In this document: one piece after another, positions 55,430 to 64,000 of the stretch
How positions within the stretch are numbered: the first letter of the stretch is position 1
How the letters are laid out: the number at the start of each line of letters is the position of its first letter
From: Saccharospirillum sp. MSK14-1
Lineage (GTDB): Bacteria; Pseudomonadota; Gammaproteobacteria; Pseudomonadales; Natronospirillaceae
Direction of reading: 5' to 3'
Assembly (NCBI RefSeq): GCF_003054965.1
Contig: NZ_MIES01000026.1
Coordinates: forward strand, 682,001-746,000
DNA length: 64,000 nucleotides
The notes under the pieces: generated by a model
The model's database searches: none
What the model was told of the DNA's origin: nothing
What the model saw: the letters and a program-made list of their open reading frames with translations, nothing else
Position numbers and translations under genes: made by a program

Positions 55430-58240
55430 ATGGCTGACAACAAGACCGGGCCGGTGGTGCTGGTGGATGGCTCTTCTTATTTATTCCGCGCCTTTCATGC
55501 GTTACCACCACTGACCAATTCTGAAGGTCGCCAAACCGGCGCGATCAAAGGCGTCATTTCCATGTTGCGGCGTCTGGTCGATCAGTATCCAGACAGCTGC
55601 ATTGCCGTCGTCTTTGACGCCAAAGGCCCGACCTTTCGCAATGAGATGTACGAGCAGTACAAGGCCAACCGGCCGCCCATGCCGGATGAGCTGAGGGAGC
55701 AGATTGAACCCATTCATACCCTGGTGCGGGCGCTGGGGTTGCCATTGCTGTCGGTCAGTGGCGTCGAAGCCGACGATGTCATCGGCACGCTGGCGCGCGA
55801 AGCCACCGAAAAACGCCTGGAGTGCATCGTCAGCACCGGCGATAAAGACATGGCGCAGTTGGTCAGTGAGCACGTCACCCTGATCGACACCATGAAAAAC
55901 GAAACGCTCGACATCCCCGGCGTGGAAAACAAATACGGTTTCCCGCCCAACCTGATGATCGATTATCTGGCGTTGATGGGCGATAAGGTCGATAACATTC
56001 CCGGCGTGCCCGGTGTCGGTCAGAAAACGGCGCTGGCGTTGATTCAAGGCCTGGGTGGTTTGGATGACATCTACGCCAATCTCGACAAGATCGCCGAACT
56101 CGATTTCCGGGGCGCTAAGACGATGGCGAAAAAGCTAGAAGAGCATCGTGAGATGGCGTACCTCAGTTACGATTTGGCCACCATCAAACTCGACGTTGAA
56201 CTCGATGTCAGTCTCGACGCCTTGGCCCCGGCGGACCCCGATAATGAAGCGCTGTTGGCGCTCTATCGCCAGTTCGAATTCAAAACCTGGATTCGCGAAC
56301 TGACCGGCGAGAGCGAAGACCCGGCGGCGGCCAAAGCGGCGCAAACATCCTCATCCGCGGGTGGCACGAAAAAAACCGATGCCCGGCCCAATCTGGAAGC
56401 CCCGAAAGAAACGCATTACAGCGTGCTGGCCAGCGCCGATGAACTGGAAACTTTTCTGAAACAGGCTGATGACAGCGGCAACCTGTCGGTGTTGGCGGTG
56501 CGTGAAATCGGCCACTATCACCAGTCCGATCTGGTCGGTCTGGCGCTGGCGGTAAAAGCCGGCGTCGGTGCCTATGTGCCGCTGAAAGCCGAGCAGGGCG
56601 ACACGCTCAGCGAAAGCGAACTGTGGGACAAACTGGCGCCACGCCTGGGCCGTTTTTCAGTGCGCAAAACCGGCTACGATTTTAAATCGTTCTGGCATGT
56701 GCTGACGCCGCGCAAACTGAAAGCCAGTAACTTAGGTCGCGATACCCTCTTGATGGCCTTTGTTTACGACAGCACGGTGCGCCGCGACACGCGGCTGAGC
56801 AATCATTTCAGTTCGCTCAGTCTGGATAATTTATTTTTGCAATACCTCGGCGCTGAACCCAAAACCATCGAAGATTTTCTCGGTAAATTCGGTAAACGCC
56901 AGTTACCCATCGCCAGCGCCGATCCGGCCGAAATCGGCCCCTGGTTTGCCGAACGCGCCGACCTGACTTTGCGTCTTGGTGAATGGCTCGATCAGGGCTT
57001 GAGTGGCCGTGAACTGACCGGTGTGTATGAGCACATCGAACGACCGCTGTCGAAAGTGCTGGCGGCCGTGGAAGACAACGGTACGCTGCTCGATACCCAT
57101 TACATCCGCAAACTCAGCCACGATTTTAAAGAACGTCTGGCCGAGCTGGAAAAGCAATGCCATGAACTGGCGGGCAGCGAATTTAACCTCGGTTCGCCCA
57201 AACAACTCGGCGAAGTGTTGTTCCAGAAAATGGCATTACCGGTGATCTCAAAAACCGCCAGCGGCGCGCCATCGACCAACGAAGAAGTGCTCACCGAATT
57301 GTCGCAGCAAGGTTACGAATTACCGACGCTGATTTTGCAGTACCGGCATCTGTCGAAACTGGTCGGTACCTACACCGATCCGTTGCCGGAATCGGTCGAA
57401 GATGGCACCGGCCGTTTGCATACCTCTTATAACCAGACCGGTGCGCAAACCGGTCGGTTGTCATCGACCGATCCGAACCTGCAGAACATTCCGGTACGTA
57501 CCGAAGAAGGCCGGTCGATTCGTCGTGGTTTTGTCGCACCCAAAGGCTGCAAGGTGGTAGCCGCCGACTATTCGCAAATTGAATTGCGCATCATGACGCA
57601 TCTGTCGCAGGACGAGAATTTAATCACCGCCTTCCGCGAAGGTCGTGACATTCACCGCGCCACCGCCGCCGAGGTGATGGGACTTGCTGAAGACGAAGTC
57701 AGCAACGAGCAGCGCCGTTCGGCGAAGGCGATCAACTTTGGGCTGATCTACGGCATGTCGGCCTTCGGTCTGGCCAAGCAATTAAACATCAGCCGCACCG
57801 ATGCTCAGACCTATGTGAATACTTACTTCGAGCGTTATCCGGGCGTGCGCCGTTATATGGATGAAACCCGCGCCGAAGCCGCCGAGACCGGCTATGTGGA
57901 AACGCTTTATGGCCGTCGTTTGTATCTGCCGGACATCAACGCCGGCAAACAGATGCTGCGCCGCGCCGCCGAACGCACGGCAATCAACGCACCCATGCAA
58001 GGCACCGCCGCCGACATCATCAAACTGGCGATGGTCGATGTCGCCAACTGGCTGCATTCAGGCAAATACAAAGCCAGGATGGTGATGCAGGTGCACGATG
58101 AATTGATCTTCGAAGTGCCCGAAGATGAACTCGATGAAGTGTGCGAAGGCATTCGCTTCCGCATGCAGCATTGCGCCCATCTCGATGTACCACTGATCGT
58201 CGATGTCGGCATCGGCGATTCGTGGGAAGCGGCGCATTGA
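55430..58240 (+). CDS. polA: DNA polymerase I
   Basis: 936 residues from the ATG at 55430, with GAGG before it. The 5' nuclease domain (LVDGSSYLFRAFHAL, STGDKDMAQLV) and polymerase domain (ADYSQIELRIMTHLS, RRSAKAINFGLIYGMSAFGL, QVHDELIFEV) look active. In the middle proofreading domain the E. coli residues Asp355 and Glu357 align without gaps to Leu355 and Val357, and Asp501 aligns to Arg 509; Asp424 is retained (Asp 417). So 3'-5' exonuclease activity is probably lost while excision repair and Okazaki functions remain. Confidence 0.96.
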   Translation: MADNKTGPVVLVDGSSYLFRAFHALPPLTNSEGRQTGAIKGVISMLRRLVDQYPDSCIAVVFDAKGPTFRNEMYEQYKANRPPMPDELREQIEPIHTLVRALGLPLLSVSGVEADDVIGTLAREATEKRLECIVSTGDKDMAQLVSEHVTLIDTMKNETLDIPGVENKYGFPPNLMIDYLALMGDKVDNIPGVPGVGQKTALALIQGLGGLDDIYANLDKIAELDFRGAKTMAKKLEEHREMAYLSYDLATIKLDVELDVSLDALAPADPDNEALLALYRQFEFKTWIRELTGESEDPAAAKAAQTSSSAGGTKKTDARPNLEAPKETHYSVLASADELETFLKQADDSGNLSVLAVREIGHYHQSDLVGLALAVKAGVGAYVPLKAEQGDTLSESELWDKLAPRLGRFSVRKTGYDFKSFWHVLTPRKLKASNLGRDTLLMAFVYDSTVRRDTRLSNHFSSLSLDNLFLQYLGAEPKTIEDFLGKFGKRQLPIASADPAEIGPWFAERADLTLRLGEWLDQGLSGRELTGVYEHIERPLSKVLAAVEDNGTLLDTHYIRKLSHDFKERLAELEKQCHELAGSEFNLGSPKQLGEVLFQKMALPVISKTASGAPSTNEEVLTELSQQGYELPTLILQYRHLSKLVGTYTDPLPESVEDGTGRLHTSYNQTGAQTGRLSSTDPNLQNIPVRTEEGRSIRRGFVAPKGCKVVAADYSQIELRIMTHLSQDENLITAFREGRDIHRATAAEVMGLAEDEVSNEQRRSAKAINFGLIYGMSAFGLAKQLNISRTDAQTYVNTYFERYPGVRRYMDETRAEAAETGYVETLYGRRLYLPDINAGKQMLRRAAERTAINAPMQGTAADIIKLAMVDVANWLHSGKYKARMVMQVHDELIFEVPEDELDEVCEGIRFRMQHCAHLDVPLIVDVGIGDSWEAAH

Positions 58241-58349
58241 TTGTTTGCTTTTGCCGCTGTCTTGATCCAGGACAACCGCTGCCAATCGGCGGCGGTCATA
58301 ATACTAAGCCTAGAGCCAACCCTAGCGTTCAAGCGCGGTAAGGATCGTC

Positions 58350-59069
58350 ATGGGTGCCACCTTAATTAACATTCTGATCGTCGCCTGGATTTCCGGTCTG
58401 GGCGCTTTCTTAGGCGCGTTAATTGCCGGCCTGGAACGCTTTCGTGAAACGCGGCTTAAGCGGGAAGTCATCCACGGCGTAATCGCTTTTGGTGGCGGCA
58501 TTCTGTTGGCGTCGGTGGCTTTTGCACTCACGCCCGAAGGCATTAAAGATTTGAGTGCGTTGCATTTGGCGCTGGTCTTTGTCGCCGGTGGTTGTGTGTT
58601 TTGCGCCATGGATATCTGGCTGTCAAAACGGCGTGGTTCGATGGCGCAGTTGATGGCGTTATTGATGGATTACATTCCCGAAGCCATCAGCCTGGGTGCG
58701 GTGTTCGGTTATAACCCGAAGCTGGGTTTGCTGTTGGCGTTGATGATCGGTATTCAGAATATTCCTGAGGGGTTTAATGCCTATCGCGAGCTGCGTCAGA
58801 ACCAGCGACGGTTGCGCATCAAGGCTATTCTGATCATCTTTTTCGGCATCAGTTTTTTGGGCCCGTTGTCGGCCAGCATCGGCTATTTTCTGTTACAGGA
58901 ACGTTCGGTTATTACCGCCAGTATTATGATCTTTGCCGCCGGTGGCATTCTCTATCTGGTCTTTCAGGACATCGCGCCGCAAGCACGGATGCGTCGCCAC
59001 TGGACGCCGCCCTTGGGTGCGGTACTGGGGTTTATGGTGGGAATGTTGTGTCATCAGGTGTTGATATAG
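58350..59069 (+). CDS. ZIP-family metal transporter
   Basis: 239 residues with about seven or eight hydrophobic helices. The metal-site helices read MDYIPEAISLGAVFG and GIQNIPEGFNAY, close to the ZupT patterns with HNIPEG, but with Gln-Asn in place of His-Asn, so metal choice may differ. ZIP proteins import zinc, iron or manganese into the cytoplasm. It stands alone after polA, 109 bases on, and is followed by the repeat element at 59073. Confidence 0.85.
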   Translation: MGATLINILIVAWISGLGAFLGALIAGLERFRETRLKREVIHGVIAFGGGILLASVAFALTPEGIKDLSALHLALVFVAGGCVFCAMDIWLSKRRGSMAQLMALLMDYIPEAISLGAVFGYNPKLGLLLALMIGIQNIPEGFNAYRELRQNQRRLRIKAILIIFFGISFLGPLSASIGYFLLQERSVITASIMIFAAGGILYLVFQDIAPQARMRRHWTPPLGAVLGFMVGMLCHQVLI

Positions 59070-59072
59070 GGT

Positions 59073-59186
59073 GCATCGACCCTGGGAGGCTTTGTTAGCA
59101 GGACGCCGCAAGTACATCCATGTAGGCTCGGCCGTCGCCATCCATGGCGACAGACGCCTGCCAACAAAGCCACCCAGGATCAATGC
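59073..59186. repeat. Long inverted-repeat element after the ZIP gene (family A, copy 2)
   Basis: Thirty-base arms (59073-59102 and 59157-59186) pair at 26 of 30 positions. They enclose two small hairpins with the same apex: TACATCCATGTA (59113-59124) and TCGCCATCCATGGCGA (59135-59150). Copy 1 in the urease operon has one such hairpin with an ATCCCT apex. The arms of the two copies share no obvious sequence, so only the design and inner hairpins are common. Confidence 0.85.
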
Positions 59187-59209
59187 TGGCTGAGTGGTTG
59201 GGTTAAATT

Positions 59210-62200
59210 TTAAACCTTCCCGAACCCACCACCTCCCGGCGTTTCCACCTGCAACTGATCATCCACATCCAGTACCGCGCTGGCTTTGCCGGCCAGGGTT
59301 TCTTCGTTGCCATTGGCGCGAATCACGGTGTTGCGACCGAGTTCGCCAGGCGCGCCGCCGTCCATGCCGTAGGGCGGCACTTCACGGCGGTTGGAGAGGA
59401 TGCTGACGTCCATTTTCTCCAGGAAACGAATGCGTCGGCTGACGCCGTTGCCGCCGTTGTGCTGGCCTTTGCCGCCGGAATCCGGACGAATGCGGAACTC
59501 TTCCAGCCGGACCGGGAAACGCCATTCCAGAATTTCCGGGTCGGTTAAGCGCGAGTTGGTCATGTGCGTATGCACCGCACTGACGCCGTCGGCCTTGGCT
59601 GTGGCACCGCTGCCACCGCACAGGGTTTCGTAGTACTGGAAGGCGTTGTTGCCCCAGGTCAGGTTGTTCATCGTACCCTGCGAAGCCGCGGCCACACCGA
59701 GCGCGCCGAACAACGCATCGACCGCCACCTGCGAGACCTCAACGTTGCCCGCGACGACCGCCGCCGGATAAACCGGATTCAGCATGCAGCCTTCCGGCAC
59801 GATGATGTTCAGCGGTCGCAGGCAACCGCCGTTGAGCGGAATCTGATCGTTGACCAGGCAGCGGAATACGTACAAAACCGCTGCGTGCGTGACCGCCAAA
59901 GGTGCGTTGAAGTTGTGCGGATGCTGACCGCTGGTGCCGGTGAAATCGATGGTCGCTTCACGGTTGGCTTTGTCGACCGAAATCGATACGGCGATGGATG
60001 AACCGTCATCCAGCGGATACTCGAATTTGCCATCACTGAGCACGTCGATCACCCGGCGCACGCTTTCTTCGGCGTTGAACTGAACGTGGCGCATGTAAGC
60101 ACTCACCACGGCCAGACCATACTGTTTCACCACGCCGTGCAGCGCTTGCATACCGGCTTCACAGGCGGCGAGCTGAGCGCGCAGGTCGGCGATGTTGACG
60201 TCGATGTTGCGCGCCGGATAACGCGCGCTGCTGAACAGATCGCGCACCAGCGCTTCCTGGAAAATTCCGCTGTCGACCACTTTAACGTTGTCGAGCAGCA
60301 CGCCTTCCTGTTCGATGTGGCTGGAGTCAGATGGCATCGAGCCCGGGCTGGTGCCACCGACGTCAGCGTGGTGACCGCGCGAGGCCACATAAAACGCCAC
60401 TTCGCCGTCCATAAACACCGGCTTGATGACGGTGATGTCGGGCAGGTGCGTGCCGCCGTTGTAGGGGTCGTTCAACATGTAGGCATCGCCATCGGTCATG
60501 CGACCGGCGTTCTTGGCGATCACCGCTTTGATGGAGTGACTCATCGACCCTAAATGCACGGGCATGTGCGGCGCATTGGCGACCAATTCGCCCTCGGCGT
60601 CGAAAATCGCGCAACTGAAATCCAGCCGTTCTTTGATGTTCACCGAGGTGGCGGTGTTTTGCAGCACCAAGCCCATCTGTTCGGCGATGTGCATATAGAG
60701 GTTGTTGAAAATCTCCAGCGTGATCGGGTCCGCCTCGGTGGTGTCGGGCGTGGTGTTGTGAGTCGTGGCAACCTGTTCGAGCAGGATGTCGTTGTTCTCG
60801 GTCAGCACGGCTTGCCAGCCGGGTTCGATCACCAGCGTCGCGGTTTTCTCAATGATCACCGCCGGGCCACTCAGTGCTTTGCCGACCTGCAATTGATCGC
60901 GCTGGTGGAACGGCGCCTGGTAACGCTCGCTGCCGGTGGTCAGGTCGTGACAGAGCGGCTCGGCTGAATCGGTGTTGCCCGCCGCAGCGCTGGCGGTGAG
61001 TTCGGTACCGCCACCGAGCGCTTCCACTTGCAGCGCTTCGATAATCAGCGGCGTTTGCGCCGAGATAAAACCAAAACGCTGACGATGTTCGGCTTCGAAA
61101 GCGGCCTGAATATCGGCGCGGCTGCCGAACGGCACCAGCAAGGTGGTGTCTGAACCTCGGTATTTCACATGCACCCGGCTGATGGTTTCGATGGCCTCGA
61201 CCGGCACACGCTGATCGACCAGCTTGGCAATGCCGTTGTCGGCCAGCTCGATTTGCTGCTTATCCAGCCTGGCAACGCTGTCGTCGTCGAGCGGCAATTC
61301 GACGCTGACTTCACTGAGGTCGCGCACATCGGCCAACCCCATGCCATAAGCAGAGAGCACGCCGGAATAGGGATGCAAAAATACCTTCTTCATGCCCAGC
61401 GCTTCAGCCACCAGGCAAGCATGCTGACCACCGGCGCCACCGAAGCAGCACAGCACGTAGTCCTGAATGTCGTACCCGCGCTGGGTGGAAATGTGTTTGA
61501 TGGCGTTGGCCATGTTATCGACGGCGATGGTCAGAAAACCTTCGGCGACTTGCTCGGGCGTGTAACGCTGCCCGGTCTGCTCTTCAATACTGGCTGCCAT
61601 TTCGGTGAAGCCACGGCGTACCGCTTCCACATCCAGTGGCTGGTCGGCATTCGGTCCGAAGACTTTGGGGAAGTAATCCGGTTGCAGTTTGCCGAGCATG
61701 ACGTTGCAGTCGGTTACCGTCAGCGGGCCGCCGTTGCGATAACAGGCCGGGCCGGGAAAGGCTCCGGCGGAATCGGGGCCAACGCGGAAACGGCTGCCGT
61801 CGAAATTGAGAACGGAACCACCACCGGCGGCGACGGTGTGAATCGACATCATCGGCGTTTGCAAACGGAAGCCCGCGACCTTGGTTTCGAAAGCGCGTTC
61901 GTATTCGCCCTGATAGTGGCAAACGTCGGTCGAGGTGCCGCCCATATCGAAACCGATCAGCTTATCAAAACCGGCCTGTTCGGCGGTTTTTACCATGCCG
62001 ACTACGCCGCCGGCCGGGCCACTTAAGATGGCGTCTTTGCCGTTGAACAATTGCGCATCGGTGAGGCCGCCGTTGGATTGCATAAACATCAAACGGCCGG
62101 GTTCGTCGACGAAATCGTCGAGTTCGCTGGCTACCTGATTGACGTAGCTTTTTAAGATCGGCGACAGATAGGCATCAACCACGGCGGTATCGCCGCGGCT

Positions 62201-62827
62201 GACAATTTTCATCAGCGGGCTGGCTTCGCTCGAGGCGGTGACCTGCGTAAAACCGATTTCACGGGCGATGGCCGCTGCCTGTTGCTCGTGCGTGCCGTTG
62301 CGATACGAATGCATCAGTACAATGGCGCAGGCGCGCAGACCGTCATCAAACGCCGCTTGCAGAACCTGGCGAGTCTGATCCAGGTCGAGGCTTTCAAGCA
62401 CCTGTCCCTGGGCGTCAAGACGCTCATTGAGTTCTTCGGCGCGGGCATAAATCATCTGCGGCAGCTCGATATTAATGGCGAACAAATCCGGCCGAGATTG
62501 ATAGCCGATGCGCAATACATCGGAAAAACCGCGCGTGGTCAGCAGCAGCGTCGGCTCGCCTTTGTGTTCGAGCAAGGCGTTGGTGGCGACGGTGGTACCC
62601 ATCTTGATGGCGTCGATTTGTTCGACCGGAATGCGCGCGTCTTTTGCCAACCCCATCAGGTGGCGAATGCCTTGAATAACAGCATCGCGGTACTGCGCCG
62701 GATTGTCGGATAAGAGTTTATGACTGATCAATTCACCGTCGGGTTTGCGCGCCACGATGTCGGTGAAGGTGCCGCCACGATCCACCCAGAAAGACCAGGA
62801 ATTCGTTGCAGGGCTTGGCGTACTCAT
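59210..62827 (-). CDS. Fused hydantoinase/5-oxoprolinase (HyuA-HyuB type)
   Basis: 1205 residues. The HyuA half comprises [20 protein letters not shown] at the N-terminus (ATPase actin-like fold) and [20 protein letters not shown] in the core. The HyuB half begins near residue 698 ([20 protein letters not shown]) and ends with GGGGFGKV. Enzymes of this layout use ATP to open 5-oxoproline or hydantoin rings. The fusion is a normal family form, not a frameshift product. It is transcribed downstream of a TRAP permease gene 33 bases away, which suggests import and use of an acidic cyclic amide. Confidence 0.93.
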   Translation of the reverse strand: MSTPSPATNSWSFWVDRGGTFTDIVARKPDGELISHKLLSDNPAQYRDAVIQGIRHLMGLAKDARIPVEQIDAIKMGTTVATNALLEHKGEPTLLLTTRGFSDVLRIGYQSRPDLFAINIELPQMIYARAEELNERLDAQGQVLESLDLDQTRQVLQAAFDDGLRACAIVLMHSYRNGTHEQQAAAIAREIGFTQVTASSEASPLMKIVSRGDTAVVDAYLSPILKSYVNQVASELDDFVDEPGRLMFMQSNGGLTDAQLFNGKDAILSGPAGGVVGMVKTAEQAGFDKLIGFDMGGTSTDVCHYQGEYERAFETKVAGFRLQTPMMSIHTVAAGGGSVLNFDGSRFRVGPDSAGAFPGPACYRNGGPLTVTDCNVMLGKLQPDYFPKVFGPNADQPLDVEAVRRGFTEMAASIEEQTGQRYTPEQVAEGFLTIAVDNMANAIKHISTQRGYDIQDYVLCCFGGAGGQHACLVAEALGMKKVFLHPYSGVLSAYGMGLADVRDLSEVSVELPLDDDSVARLDKQQIELADNGIAKLVDQRVPVEAIETISRVHVKYRGSDTTLLVPFGSRADIQAAFEAEHRQRFGFISAQTPLIIEALQVEALGGGTELTASAAAGNTDSAEPLCHDLTTGSERYQAPFHQRDQLQVGKALSGPAVIIEKTATLVIEPGWQAVLTENNDILLEQVATTHNTTPDTTEADPITLEIFNNLYMHIAEQMGLVLQNTATSVNIKERLDFSCAIFDAEGELVANAPHMPVHLGSMSHSIKAVIAKNAGRMTDGDAYMLNDPYNGGTHLPDITVIKPVFMDGEVAFYVASRGHHADVGGTSPGSMPSDSSHIEQEGVLLDNVKVVDSGIFQEALVRDLFSSARYPARNIDVNIADLRAQLAACEAGMQALHGVVKQYGLAVVSAYMRHVQFNAEESVRRVIDVLSDGKFEYPLDDGSSIAVSISVDKANREATIDFTGTSGQHPHNFNAPLAVTHAAVLYVFRCLVNDQIPLNGGCLRPLNIIVPEGCMLNPVYPAAVVAGNVEVSQVAVDALFGALGVAAASQGTMNNLTWGNNAFQYYETLCGGSGATAKADGVSAVHTHMTNSRLTDPEILEWRFPVRLEEFRIRPDSGGKGQHNGGNGVSRRIRFLEKMDVSILSNRREVPPYGMDGGAPGELGRNTVIRANGNEETLAGKASAVLDVDDQLQVETPGGGGFGKV

Positions 62828-62860
62828 AGCGAAATAATCTCCGAAAAAATTCGTTCACAC

Positions 62861-64000
62861 TCAGTTATTCAGAACCGTCGGTAACCACAGGGCGATCTGC
62901 GGGAAGACGGTGATCAATACCACGGCGAGAATCAGCAACAGGAAAAATGGCAATGCGTAACGGGCGACCGTGAAGATGTCTTTGCCGGTCAGCGACTGAA
63001 TCACAAACAAGTTAAAACCGACCGGTGGTGTGATTTGCGACATCTCCACCACCAGCACCAGATAGATGCCGAACCACAGCAAATTAATGCCCGCTGCATC
63101 GACCAGCGGCAGAATCACCGAAGTGGTCAGTACCACCACCGAAATGCCGTCGAGAAAGCAGCCGAGAATCACAAACAGGATGGTCAAGGCGATCAACAAC
63201 ATGGCGACCGACAAATCCATGCTGGCCACAAATTCTGCGAGCATGGCCGGAATGCGCAGAAAGCCCATGGCGGTAGTGAGCAGGTGAGCGCCGGCGAGAA
63301 TCAGCAGAATCATGCACGACATGCCGGTGGCACCGATCAGCGATTGGCGGAACAGCGCCCAGTTCAGATTGCCACCGAGTTTCGCCAGAACCAGTGAGCC
63401 GAGTACACCCAGCGTGGCCGCTTCGGTGGCCGTGGCCCAACCCATGTAGATGGATCCGATGACGAAGGTAATTAAGGTAGCGATGGATAACAGTCGACGC
63501 GATTGTTTGAGTTTTTCAATAAAACTCATCGGCTCACCGAGCGGCGCCGCTTTGGTCTTATTCAACAGCGACCACAACACCACATAGGCGATGAACAAAC
63601 CGGCCAACATCAAACCGGGCAAGGCGCCGGCCATAAACAAACGCGACACCGAAACTTCAGCGGAAACGCCATAGACGATCAGAATGATCGACGGCGGAAT
63701 TAAAAAACCGAGTGTGCCGGAACCGGCCAAGGTGCCGATGGCCATGGATTCGTGATAGTCGCGTTTTTTCAGTTCTTTCAAACTGAATTTGCCAACGGTG
63801 GCGGTCGTCGCCGCCGATGAACCGGACACCGCGGCAAACAAACTGCAACCGAGCACATTCACGTGCAGCAAACCGCCGGGAATTTTATCGAGCCAGGGCG
63901 CCAGGCCGTTGAATAAATCTTCCGATAAGCGCGTACGAAACAGAATCTCGCCCATCCAGATAAACAGGGGTAACGCCGCCAGTGTCCAGGAAGCGCTGCC
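62861..64000 (-). CDS. TRAP transporter large permease (DctM type), 5' end cut off by window
   Basis: The visible 379 residues are the C-terminal part of the ion-coupled permease of tripartite periplasmic transporters: LPLFIWMGEILFRTRLSEDL, AAVSGSSAATTATVG, GFLIPPSIILIVYGV and QITPPVGFNLFVIQ. The open frame runs off the window edge, so the start is outside. Together with a small permease and a binding protein, expected beyond the edge, it would import an organic acid, here probably the substrate of the adjacent oxoprolinase-like enzyme. Confidence 0.93.
   Translation of the reverse strand, partial: GSASWTLAALPLFIWMGEILFRTRLSEDLFNGLAPWLDKIPGGLLHVNVLGCSLFAAVSGSSAATTATVGKFSLKELKKRDYHESMAIGTLAGSGTLGFLIPPSIILIVYGVSAEVSVSRLFMAGALPGLMLAGLFIAYVVLWSLLNKTKAAPLGEPMSFIEKLKQSRRLLSIATLITFVIGSIYMGWATATEAATLGVLGSLVLAKLGGNLNWALFRQSLIGATGMSCMILLILAGAHLLTTAMGFLRIPAMLAEFVASMDLSVAMLLIALTILFVILGCFLDGISVVVLTTSVILPLVDAAGINLLWFGIYLVLVVEMSQITPPVGFNLFVIQSLTGKDIFTVARYALPFFLLLILAVVLITVFPQIALWLPTVLNN

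Noticed and set aside
59210-62827. Frameshift or read-through fusion of HyuA and HyuB.
   Set aside because: The single-chain form is an established 5-oxoprolinase layout and the join is clean.

Overview
The window is gene-dense chromosome of a Gram-negative gammaproteobacterium. Signs of this are lipoproteins with Lol-type lipoboxes, a 5-oxoprolinase, a TRAP transporter, OxyR with Cys199/Cys208, and polA divergent from a Pseudomonas-type homoserine kinase. The trpGDC cluster without trpE and the recG/oxyR/YbaK-HDOD neighbourhood are familiar from Pseudomonadales and Oceanospirillales. I cannot name the species. I saw no prophage, insertion sequence, CRISPR array, rRNA or tRNA.

Layout. 1-3898: a truncated Old Yellow Enzyme gene and a divergent TetR gene sharing a 37-bp inverted-repeat operator, then a Gfa-like protein, a ProC-like reductase, a MerR regulator and a flavodoxin-fold oxidoreductase. 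3904-15244 (minus strand): a complete urea island, transcribed urtA-urtBCDE-ureDABC-ureEFG-ureJ. It covers urea import, urease, its nickel chaperones and a nickel permease. A terminator-like hairpin separates urtA from urtB, and a repeat element lies between ureC and ureE. 15500-17823: a four-gene lipoprotein cassette (CsgG-like, unknown, DUF4810-like, GNA1162-like).

17956-25870 holds the least familiar part. A LuxR-type response regulator and a membrane hybrid histidine kinase lie tail to tail. Beside them is a tandem array of four paralogous lipoproteins of about 345 residues that I do not recognise. A palindrome of the form TTCACC-N6-GGTGAA lies upstream of the kinase gene and of each of the four lipoprotein genes, which suggests one signalling regulon. 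26050-27710 is azoR with a divergent LysR gene. 28017-35604 holds two tandem paralogous helical-repeat proteins that converge on a second two-component pair, whose kinase is fused to a whole NCS1-type transporter and a cysteine cluster.

35782-64000 is mostly housekeeping: trpGDC with a small membrane protein, deaD, yojI, pepD, a YbaK-HDOD protein, recG, oxyR, an epimerase-like gene, a dienelactone-hydrolase-like gene with a periplasmic binding protein, a diguanylate cyclase, ppnN, thrB, polA (with an apparently dead proofreading site), a ZIP-like transporter, a fused hydantoinase/5-oxoprolinase and a truncated TRAP large permease. Two families of intergenic hairpin repeats are scattered through the window. 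Starts were chosen by Shine-Dalgarno position, family length and overlap with the upstream gene; several differ from the longest open frame.
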